Positions 48,908 through 60,500 of a stretch of 64,000 nt of DNA are shown piece by piece. A program made the position numbers and the translations under genes. This DNA comes from Wuchereria bancrofti (lineage: Eukaryota; Nematoda; Chromadorea; Rhabditida; Onchocercidae): NCBI GenBank assembly GCA_005281725.1, contig SSBO01000008.1, positions 2,542,001 to 2,606,000 of the forward strand. The letters run 5' to 3'. The notes beneath the pieces were generated by a model. It worked only from the letters and a program-made list of their open reading frames with translations. It searched no databases and was not told the origin of the DNA. Position 1 is the first letter of the stretch; each line of letters starts with the position of its first letter.

Positions 48908-50083
48908 ATTGTAAATTATTTTATTGAAGAATCCAAAATTTCCAAATGAACTATCACCCTTTTTAATGTTGTAATTCAATATTTAATGTGATTTAATGCT
49001 GTAATTAATGTTGTGATATATTTCAATATTTGAACGTTGTGATTTCAAGGAATCAGTTAACACAGGAAAATTTTTTTTTCCTGTCGTATCTGTGTTATTT
49101 GTTTAATATTATTTATCAATATTTTCTAATTCTATTTAAGTCTTTGTTAGTAGCAAGTGTAATCCATTGTAACATTCATGGATTTTCTAATTAAAGCTGA
49201 AAAGGAAGAACAGGATGGAATTATTTGAAGAAATTCACACCATTTGAAATCCAGTTCACTGTTATTCTTTTCAATTGATCCCTCCCTACACTATTCTTGC
49301 AAAACTGCAAAGAGTTTTACTTCTCGAAACTTCATTAATTACAAGAGTGTCATTCCTTTGTCTCCTCTACATATATATAAAATATATTCAGTCTATATCA
49401 AACTGTAAACAAATCAAAATTGGAATTATCTTTTTGATATCAATCTCGAGCTCTTAACCGGGGAATCTAATACAGTTTAGGAATTGCAACCTTTGGTTTT
49501 GTTTTTCCTTTCAAAACGCTGCAAACAATATACTTGCACAGTTTGGGGAAACTATTTACATTTTCATGCCCAGAAGCCGATTAATTATCTCGAAAGTATT
49601 TATCTCAGGAAAGAAGCATAGAGACAAACAACGAGAAGTTTTAAAACAATAAAGCATGTTGGTGTATAAACAGGCGCTAGCATCTATTCAGTTTGATACT
49701 ATTTTGAGTATTTTCAATTCCATCCCATTGCAAATTCGAACTTCATAGCAATCTCTTCCGCTTGTTTTGCTTCATTTTTTCTCTCTTCCAGTTCTTCAAA
49801 CTATTTATTTTACAGAAGTGATAGTTTCTTCAGAAATAACCGTAGTAAAGAAAGATATAAGAATAAACGGATTACAGCAAGCGTAAACGAAAACAAAAGC
49901 GAATTGAACAACAAACTCATGGAAAAAGAATAAAAATAAGAAATTAAGAGGAAAAAATTGAAGATACTACGAATATAAAACCAGTAATTAGTAGAAAACC
50001 CGATTTAATGAAGATAAAGGATTCCAAATATTTATCATTCATTATTAAATTGTTGTTATCGATGGTCAAATACCATTTCTTAC
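48908..50083. other. 3' regions of convergent pezo-1 and smd-1
   Basis: No recognised exon. On the minus strand an AATAAA lies at 49809-49804, about 275 nt beyond the smd-1 stop. On the plus strand an ATTAAA-like signal lies near 49191, about 285 nt after the Piezo stop. The small plus open frame at 49275-49457 is Ile/Leu-rich and has no family. Confidence 0.6.
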
Positions 50084-52648
50084 CTACTTCATATCTTCCA
50101 TTCGCTCGAACTGCGCATATACTAGTGTTTCAGTCTGGAACAATAAACTATGAAAAAAGATAAAATCTTGAATACTAATCAATTTTAACCAATAAAACAA
50201 GAATTAGAGGTTATTCAGCAATATAACATAAACTACGATAAGATTAGAAATAAACAAGATGTGACTATCGTCTAGGGCAAATAAGCTTTGCGACTTTTGG
50301 TCGAATTTAATAACCGATAAACTTTCACAGCCATAAAAATTGTATCGTAACGTAAACAGTATTCTTTTTCAAGCAAAATTTCATGTGAAACAAATAAAAG
50401 CAAATCATACCGGCAATTCCAGAAACTGCAAATTCGTACGACGACAACCACAAATTTTCAGATCCCATAAATTCCTCTGCACTTCTTTGCCTTCATTTGA
50501 TAGTTCATTGGTGAAAATGGTCAATAAAAATTTATTTGGCCTGTAAAAAAAGTTCCTAAAAAATTGCTGAAATAACCAGCACTACGTCAGCTATTTTAAA
50601 AAGATAAAATTCAAAGCAAAACTCTTGTAAAATCTCAATTTTACCTTCTCAGAGTTGAATTATTCCACAAATCACTCAAGTTTTAGAGCATAATATTCGA
50701 AATATGTATAATGAAGACATACCTAAATATTTCTAGGACTTTCAGCATCTGCTCATTCAGATTTAACGCATTCTGATTTGTCTCAAAACTGACGTATGAG
50801 AAATTTGGTTCTGGTGTTACATGAATCGTTATGTAATGATCCTAAAAATTGTTCATGTTGAGTAGGTTTCGAAAACTTCGCAAATTAGGGAAACAATTTT
50901 ATACATTTCAATTTGACACTTACTGAATGCGGAATTAATCCATTCAAGCTATAGCCACATGGACTGAACAATTCCTCATGAACGATAATACCTGGTGGTA
51001 GTACTGTATTGATGGCAGATTTCTGTAAAAAATTCATTTCCTACTTTCAACATTCTATCAATTTATTAAGCCCAAAACACAAAATGATGCTACACATAAC
51101 GAAACAAGATGTAACATAGTAAGTTACTATTAAGACGTTGTCAGACATCGAACAAAGAATCATACATTCTCAAACTTTATCAAAAAAAAAAAAAAGAAAG
51201 AAAAACTAAATTCGATGAAAACCATAAAAAACTAAATTCGATGAAAAGCAGCAATAATAATAAATACCATTCTACAATCATTCCCATCCTTGCTCACGCT
51301 AGGACTGAATACATTAAGAACATCATCTGGTAATCCATTCATAAGTATTTCCAGTGTATGTTCCGGAAATGTAAAAGCAGCCCGTGGAGTAACCATTGTA
51401 TATAAAAACCAACAATCCTGTCTCTGTGGACCAATACAATAAGCAGAACCTCCTGAAGAAAAAAGTATCGAGACTAAAACATTGAAAATTAATAGCATCA
51501 AACATTTCTTCATCTTAAATAACAAAAAGAAAATAAAGAAATCAATTAGTTACGCTGAAATTATTTAACAAATAGCATTATACATACCTGTGAAATGTTC
51601 CTCAAGATAATCAACTTCAGTTTCAAACGAAGAATGTGGATACGGCTGTCTTTCAGGATGCATAAAGTTCTTTCTCGAATAGAAAACACTGATAACGTTA
51701 TCCATATTGCAATATATCTTAGCGAGATGTAAAATCCGTCTTAATGTGTGAAGTAACCGTGTCGTACCACATGTCTTCAAAACAATGCGGAAATCCGAAA
51801 CAAACATACTACTTTCGCTGAAAATTTAGACTTCTCGACTTTTCATAATCTAGTTCTTCTTTTTTATGGCTACTTTCATATTAACAATGTGTCCGCGAAA
51901 TTTGTCAGCCAATAATAATGATTAATTTTTAAATTTTCCAATTTTAAAAACTTTGTAAGAAATAAGAAAAACTAGAAATTTTAAGCTATAGAAACTAATA
52001 AACAAATCAATTTTAAATAAACAAACATCTGTAGATACAATAATCTTAATATTTTAGCTAATGCGAAATATGAAATAATTCAATATTTCAAAAACTTTTA
52101 TACAGTTTACTACCTCAAAACATAGCTATCCATACACTCATTACTTTTCGAGTGTAAAATATGGCAGTGGGCGATATCCAACATTGCAACCAATTCCGAA
52201 TATGGTATGCTTCTCAAGGATGTAGCACCGGCCTGCTTCTTATCAAACCATATTTCTAGTAATTTTTCAGCGCCTATAAAAAATGGCTAGATTTCAAGTT
52301 ATAGAAAATCATCGTGATTTCTATTATTTCGAAATTTACATCAGTGTGTCGAATTTCCACAATGAGCATAAGTAAATGATTTTGATTTGAATTTCTGATT
52401 AAAAGCACTTCTTAACAGCAGGAATAAACTTGCAACTTCGAAATTCTGGAGTTTAAAAGTTATATCCCGTGCATTTAGGTTTCAGAGTAGATTTGCTAAC
52501 TCATAATAACTTTCGAAGCTTAGTTATAATGATGTTTTAAGACCAAAACTGAACCTTCAAAAAAATAATCATCAATAGCACCAGATACGTCTTCTATAGC
52601 AAAAGTATTTTCATCAACGGAATCACCAGACAGAGTAGAAGTTGACAT
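50084..52648 (-). CDS. smd-1: S-adenosylmethionine decarboxylase proenzyme
   Basis: Eight coding exons: 52648-52555, 52273-52114, 51817-51588, 51452-51268, 51022-50924, 50841-50723, 50540-50411, 50134-50084; 355 residues with all phases closing. The enzyme makes decarboxylated SAM, the aminopropyl donor for spermidine and spermine. It self-cleaves to create a pyruvoyl cofactor. The cleavage site is LSE/SSMFVS between Glu86 and Ser87. Other active-site matches to the human enzyme are the FFEG..E glutamates (E31, E34), Cys101 in KTCGTT, Ser248 in CGYSLNG and His263 in ITIHVTPE. All needed residues are present, so an active, processed enzyme is expected. The N-terminus carries about 23 extra acidic and Ser/Thr-rich residues ahead of FFEG compared with human AMD1. 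An acceptor (TTGTAG) leaves only one base before the ATG. Confidence 0.96.
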
Positions 52649-52660
52649 GCTACAACATTA
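52646..52660 (-). promoter_or_regulatory. candidate SL acceptor one base from the smd-1 ATG
   Basis: On the minus strand AATGTTGTAG ends at 52650, followed by C and then ATG. If used for trans-splicing, the native 5' UTR would be one nucleotide. Confidence 0.45.
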
Positions 52661-55600
52661 AACATATTAAAATCCTTTCATTTAGTGATACATAATATCC
52701 ATTTCATATTTATCTTCACTCATAACAAATATTTCCAATCAGTAATCGGTTGCAATTCGTTAAATGAATTATCATATATGTATCATACAAACCTAACTTT
52801 ATTCAGCATGAGCTATATTTGGCCTGCAGACAGTACCTGCAGATCAGTCGCAAATAATCTAAGTTTCGCAAAAGCCATTACTGAAGATTCATAATCAAAA
52901 AAATAACAAACCTTTAAAAATGTAGGATTTATTTGCTTGTTTAGACACGAAATGAAATATAATGAGAAAAGAAATGAAAAATTGAGACCCGCTAGGGTGG
53001 CCGGCGATGGTGAAAAATAATGATGATTTTACACGGATTATTCATAAAACAGTTCTGAAAAAAGCCAGTTGAATTAAATCGTCTGAAAGTAATCAAAATA
53101 ATCAAAGTGATATTACAATATAATTTATTTTAGAAACATTTATTAAGCCTCGATAAACTCATCTCATATCGGTTAATTCTCACTCACGACTACAATTGTG
53201 CAGGAACACAGTCCGGAGTAGAACAGCATGTCTAAATACATCACCTTTCTTTCATAAAATTTTCGAAGATGAATCGTCCCCTTGACAGTAAAGAAGTATT
53301 CAACACTGATTTTGTTTCGTGACCTTGCAAGACCTGATGAAGCGAAATTTTCAACTGTAATCACAACGAATGACTAAATTTAATACCACAAATAGAACAT
53401 TTAAATCTTCCCAATAACATTTGAATGTCTATAATTTTACTATGAAACATATAAAAATCAAAAAACATTTTCCTCATAGAAATTAGATGTAGGCAGGTTA
53501 AGAATACAAATCACTGCAAACAATTTTTGGAATTTCAGTTCAAAGATTGCTTACAGTCAAGAGCTGTAAATTTTTCGTTTTATCTTCGGAAAAATCTTTG
53601 AAACCATTATACAGTTCGTATTCTAGTCTCCAAATAGCTTATTACTGTTCCATTCACAAAACGATTTTATAAAAATTACTTCAGATTACTCAAAAATAGC
53701 TATCTAATAATCACCAGCATGCTACCTTCAAGTTTCGGTAATAGTGTCACTACTTTGTCACAGAAAAAAAAACTGTAAATAGGACTGGAACTGCATAACT
53801 GGAATAGCATGGTTCGTCGAAACTCAACAAATCTAGACAACTCAAAAGACCTTAAGTTAATATGGGACAGTACAATATAAAAATGAGATCAAGCTAAGTA
53901 CAGATGTTGCAGAGGAAGAAAAAATGTATTCTTTTCATTACTTTTGCATAAATTTAAAGTAAAATATTCAAAAATGTGAGCCCACCTAGTTTCTTATCTC
54001 AATGTTAACCGTTAAAACAACCATATCACTAGTCAGTTAAGTGTGTATCCGGCTTTTAGACTTTTAATTCATTTATCAAAATTCAATCGAATTTTTATAG
54101 AATCTGAATACAAACAAAAACTGAATTAGAATTAGAATAAATCCGTATGACTTTAAGAAGGAAGTTAAGTTTTCTAAAAAAAAAAAGAGTTTCTCTACTG
54201 TTACTCCAAACTCAATCACCATTTCCGCTGCAATAAAACACAGGTTCCCAAATATCCTAAAGGCAACTTGCCTTATCTGCTATCAAACCCTATGAATGAC
54301 AGCTGCAATCGCCGACTGATAGGGTCATGTAAATTTCCGAGTTCGAAATCTTCAAAAAATTTTCCCAATATGTTAAATTTATTCCTAAAACTTTCATAGT
54401 TAAATCTAACAAATTCGACTAAACTTGAATTCGTAAAAAATTACAACTAAATCTATGCAAAAACTAGCGAAATTCAAACCAAGAACACCTTCTAATTTTT
54501 TTCCAAGAAACTAACCAAGCACTTATTATATCGTTTTTTGTATGCACAAGCAATGAATCTCCTCGACATACACTATTTTGAAATAAAGTCCTTTCAATGA
54601 TTTTTATTGGTCGAAATGATCAGGAAGAGGTGCTAAAATATCTGAAATAGAAGATCAAACAATCAAATTCTATCACAAGAAAAAAAAACTGCAACTGTCT
54701 TTCGGCAAATTTTTCAATATTAAAATAAGTGTATTCCGCGACACCACAAAATGCTCTTTTTTCAATCTCAGAATGAAGAAATTCATGGAATATGAGTCAT
54801 TGACGAACCAAATACTACTGCAGCAATCTTCGATCTGTTGCTGAAATATAACTAAAATCAAATGTTTGACCTAAACGTATACAGAATAGCTAGACTTATA
54901 AGGAAATAAAAAATTCAACGTATCAAATTATGATTCATGTTTGTGTGCCTAAAATAGGAATAAACTTTTCAATGGTTTCACATATGTACTAATAACGATA
55001 ATATAAAAAACACATATGTCCAAAATATTTTTCATAAAATGTTCGAACATATTTAGGATCGCGTATTAGCATGTTTTTAATACATTTTAAACTTTCCGTA
55101 TAAATGATTCATGTATTTTCATTATACAAACTTTATAATAATTAAATTAGGAAAACAACAAGAATGATAAATCATCCATCACAATTATTAACAGATAAGC
55201 TCTTACGTATCTATGCTCTCTTGTCATTTCTAAAAAATATAAAATGTAGTGCAATTTACTAATATTATTGCATAATGTACCAGTATGATAATAAATAATA
55301 ATTTAGAGCCACGTGAGAAAACGTGAACTTGCACGTAAGTAAGGTGAAAGAACTTTCCAAAATAGATGCATTCTTAAAACGAAACTTGACAAAAAATGCG
55401 GGTATAGCGAGCTCTTCCGTTAATGGGGTGTGGCATTATATTAATATGTAATTTTCAAAATTCAAATTTTAAATTTGAAATTTCTATGTTCAAAATGTAG
55501 CAATCCTAGATTTGAAGCATTCACTTATGGACGAACTTATTTTTAACTGTCATTTTCTCTTTCAGTTCTTTTCACATGATAATAAAAAGATGCGAAGAAA

Positions 55601-57544
55601 ATGATGGATAATTAAGGATTGATTAAAATTTGGCACGAGTCATTTATCAAATTCTCATTTTACTTCTTTTATTTCAAATTGATTTTTTTCTCAATAGAAG
55701 ATTCGTTAATGATAATGAACAATCTTTAATAATATTTAGAAAGTTTAAATTTGCTACTTTATTAATATAGTGAAATAAATATTTTCACTATTTACTATTT
55801 CAGTTGTTCAAAACGATGAAAAGTGATGTTAATTCAAAGATTTCAATTATTTTAAATACATACTTCAAGAAGTAGGATTTATGTTTGTATTAAAAAATAA
55901 ATTGAAAATGTTCAAATTATTGATGGTAGGATATATTTAAATTATGACTTTACATTTATTTTGTTGTTCTACAATTCCGTAAATTCCGATTGTTTGTTAA
56001 CTTAATCGCTCCAACAAAACAATAATACTTTTTTTCTGATTATTGTAAAAAAACAATTTTCTCAAATATATATACACATAGAGGGGAAAGATAGAAAAAA
56101 AGTGCATACAAATACTCACATGAAAAAGCTAGCAAAAATACTAAAGCTTTTATTTAGCAACACAACAAACTACTACCGCACATGAAAAATAAAATAATAC
56201 AAGTGCAAATGTCCGATTTATATACATGTCGAAAGACAAAACATTGCACATACATGGCGCAAAAGTATGAGAGCAGAACAATAATTCAAATTTTTATTGT
56301 AAGAATATCTAGTAGAGAATGTTGGCGCTTGATTAAAAAATGACTAACACATACACACAGACACATACACACACATACACATACATATGCACATACAGAC
56401 ATACACACACATACACATACATATGCACATACACACACATACACATACATATGCACATACACACACATACACATACATACACACATACACACACACATAT
56501 CATCGATTTTCTTTCAATATTTTTCCAACTTCAAATGACCTTTGTTAATTATTTATCGATTGAGATTTATTATGTTTACTATGCTCTCAAACTATATCGT
56601 GTAATTACAGTTATAGTGAAACATAGAGATTATAAAGCTAATAGAATAGCATTTAATTATATATTTCTTTCTTTATTCTTGCATAGATAATTTATTACAA
56701 AATTTACAAAATCATTCTTATCAGTCAATGAAAGCAGAAATTTTCATTGGTGAAAGTCGAAAAATGAATTGAAAGAAATGACTTATCAGTCATTCATTTA
56801 ATTCAATAATACTTTTTGTATCATTAACCTTGATTGTTATAATGTGAATTGAAATTGAAATCAGCAAAGATAAAACGATTACCGACTGATTTTTAAATGA
56901 TTAAACTTTTTCAAATTCTTTCAGATTTTTTTTTTTTTTTTGAAAACTGTACAAGAAATTGTAAATTAATCAGTTATCTTTTTTATTCTGTTTGTTAGGA
57001 ATGTTTGAAATACTTTCTATACATACATACTGGCTTTGTTGTACTATTTTCACAAATTTATAAATTTCTTGACAAATTTATACATACTCTGTTTTAATCA
57101 ATTAATTTATGTTTTACAGGAATGCAGGAATATGCAGTTTTGATAGCAATGTCAACCCGAAATAATTAATAGAATCATCGTTTTTTTCATATCAGTAAAA
57201 GGTTTTCCATAACGTACAAGCCTGAAACGAGTTAATTTTAAGGAATAAAATATTCTGAACTTTTAAAAATTACATAACTAAAAAAAAACAAAACAAATGT
57301 TTGGCAAAGGAAATTATTTGAGCTATGAATCAAATCATTTTGGTTTAATTCTGTACAGTTAAAAAAAAAAAAAAACAAGATAGAAAAATTTCAAATCTTT
57401 TAAAAATTCTTGAGAATTGTTATGAATACTTTTACATTATCTGTTTACATAATCTTTAAACGAATGATACTTTCAGATAAATGATGCTTTCAGTTAAAAG
57501 AAGTAAGAATTTTCCTGATTGTTTTATATTGTAATTGATAAATT
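52649..57544. other. 4.9 kb interval upstream of smd-1 and downstream of SCYL2 gene
   Basis: No exon was recognised on either strand. It should hold the smd-1 promoter and the SCYL2 3' UTR. Its only clear structure is the CA-rich minisatellite at 56.35-56.5 kb. The open frames crossing that repeat are low-complexity artefacts. Confidence 0.6.
56342..56498 (+). repeat. CA-rich minisatellite with a 28-bp unit
   Basis: Three identical 28-bp units (56369-56396, 56405-56432, 56433-56460), each containing one CATATG, are followed by a diverged fourth (56461-56488) and flanked by CA/CATA sequence. The first and second units are separated by 8 bp (AGACATAC). This is a higher-order repeat rather than a plain microsatellite. 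Confidence 0.9.
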
Positions 57545-60500
57545 TCATACCAAATTATGGCCTAAATTAGTGAAACTATTGGGCCTAGTTGGTTGTCTCG
57601 TTGCACTAATTTCGTCCACAATTGGTGAGCGCCTTCTTGATCGTCGTTCACTTTTGCAACGTTTCCTAAAAATTTTTTAAAACTTCTAATAGTATCTCAA
57701 TTTAGGAGTAATATAAAGTAGAGCAAAGCTAAAAAAAAATTGAAATCAATACCAACTTAAGAGCTCATAAAGAATTTTCCAGAAATCCAAACAATAAAAC
57801 TACGTTTTCACACTGTGTGTTTTCTTAAAAAGCTTCATATAACGGTTTAACGTCTCAATTTTTTCTTTTTTCAGGATATTTTTCGAAATAATTTTTAGGA
57901 TGTTTTTTTTTAGAATAATTTTTCTTTTCAACAAACAAACCTCTCCCGATTTGCTTTCTCGATGATAGGTTGATCGAAGAGATGCGTGATATCAGCATCC
58001 AACCATGATTGTCGCCTAGTTTCGAGTGATGATGACGGTTGCTGTTCATCTGATATATCACTGACATTACCTTCAAAGAAATGTTTCGTACTAAATTTGA
58101 ATTCTAAAAAAAAATCAGAAATAACATTCAATGACATATTCAGGTACATTGATCAATTTTATGTATGTTATTACTTGCTTGCTAGTACTTAAACAAAAAT
58201 TTACTGAATCATTTTACTCCCACATTCCTCATATTAGAGTAATATATCAGGACATGAAAAAAAAAAATTTGAAAGAGTGTTAAAGAGGAATTTAGAAATT
58301 TCTCAATTACCTAATTTCAATGACAGATTTGATTCCAAAGAACTTTTGCTACCCGTTTTAGAACTGATACTGGTACGACCTCGATCTTCCAAACGGCCAT
58401 CTGCGGACAGAAACGATATTTTTCTCAGACTGTAAGTTTTAAAAAAATATTAGAGGTTTTTTTTTAATTTGAAAAATTTTTCTATTTTATTCATGTGTTA
58501 CCTAAATTTAATTTTCATCATTAAGTTGTGTGACTTTAAAGATAAAATTAATGGAAAACTAGGAGAAAACAATTAATCTTTTGAAAGCTGTTAGTTGTTT
58601 TATAGGAATTTGTGGGTAATGAAAACTAAGCATTGATGCTAACAAATGTATTTGAAAAACATTAGGAAAAAAAAAAAAACGTCCCTTAACATCAATAGTC
58701 TATTGCTATCATTGATAGCTAGCTATTAAGCGAATAATTAAACGGAATAATTTAGCATCATAGACCATTCTCGAACGAGCTGTTACTTCTCCATTTATTT
58801 TTATCATTCATCTCAAATGAGAGCATTTTTTATTTTTTTTATGAGATAATGATGATATGAGTAAAAAAGTAAATCACCTTGAATCATATCCACAACCAGA
58901 AAATGTAGGTCTCGCAGTAGTGATCATAACGAGAGGTAAGTTACTGCTACTCATACTTACCCGTCGACTGCTCATTCTTCTATAGATGGATTTATATTTC
59001 AAGATTCAAAATTAAGTCTAAATTGTTAATTAGTAATGAAAATTAAAATAAAAGCCAGATTTGATCATTTATATATGAATCATAAAATAAAAATCAATTT
59101 TCCTAATTGTTCCATTTTTTTGTTAGATTGATAAGTGAGTGTATTAAGTCAGTGAATTGAATTCTTTTTGGAAACAAAGATACTAACTATATAAGAGAAA
59201 AAAAAAGCCTTCATTGAACTAATATTGTTATATTTATTTGTACTTAGAATGTCAGCAAAGCTTACGCAAATGATGAAAAAGAATTTTTATGGGATGAATC
59301 CATCTCTGATTCTGTATTTCTCAAGTGTTCGACTATATCAATTAAAATTCGCACTGTATTGATCAAATCTTCAAACTGTGTCGTTTTGAGATCACTTGAT
59401 GCTAATCCAAGTGTTAGTGGATTCAAGAGATAAGTACAAATCACAGTACGATCACGTAAACGTGTAGCATCACACATCAGTATTCGTTGCACCAAACCTC
59501 AAAATTAATACTTATGAATTCCGCATATTAATTTGATTTTTTTTTAAATCAAAATCTCAGTAGAAGATTAGATCATTAATTTATAATGATAACTTTAATT
59601 GCTATCTTACACGAAAACTAACAATTACAATGGCAGGATGATATATGATGAAAATTTTTGTATATACGAAAGTAGGATTTCATTTAATAAATTAAACCAC
59701 AAAAGGAATAAATACGTCAAGCTGTAAACTTTTCCATGATTCAGTTTTTCCACTCACGAAATGACTACTATTGACGTGACTTATTCAAAGTAATGACGTG
59801 ACTTATTCTTATTCAAAGTAATATTAGCACACGTGATACTGTATTTATGACAGCGTCGTGTTTCATATTACACATTCGTATTGTTGCAATTAACATATTC
59901 AGTATATTTGAATCGCAACGATCTGATAGCGCTTCAATACAAGCCAAAAAATCTAATTGCCTCTGAAAAATCATTCATCTCTCTAATTTTTAAATCTAAG
60001 ATTAAAAAATTTGAAATTTCATCTTTACAATACTGCAAAAGTTTAAAAGGCAATATAGTATCTAAATTGAATAGCAAAAACGATCAGCTGAAATAATTAG
60101 TGTGATAATTTAACAATTTAAATCAATTAATGAGTTCATTTTTATATTTTTTCAGGGAAAAAAAAAACGTTACCGAAACACTGTTATTAAGATATAATGA
60201 AAAATAATTAAGCGAAGGAATAAGTCGATTTGAAAGGAACCATTTGGAAAAAAATTCAGCTGTTGATGGGATGCTACGAATTACTTTATCCTACAAAAAT
60301 GTATTAAGAAATGTTTTTTCTCAACAAATATTGTTAAACATAATATACATCAATATATTAAATAAATGAAAAATGAAATTAAAAAAAAAAAGAGTAAAAG
60401 GATTAAAAACGAATGAAGCTTTAAAATTACCACGAATTAATAAAAATTAAAAAAATTCAAATTATTTTTTACCTGAATATGAATATCTTGCGATTTAATA

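Noticed and set aside
54330..54360. GTTCGAAATC, a tRNA B-box-like string
   Set aside because: No matching A-box, acceptor stem or anticodon arm could be built around it.
56286..56690. Cys/Val/Tyr or Thr/His-rich ORFs on both strands
   Set aside because: They are translations of the CA-rich minisatellite.
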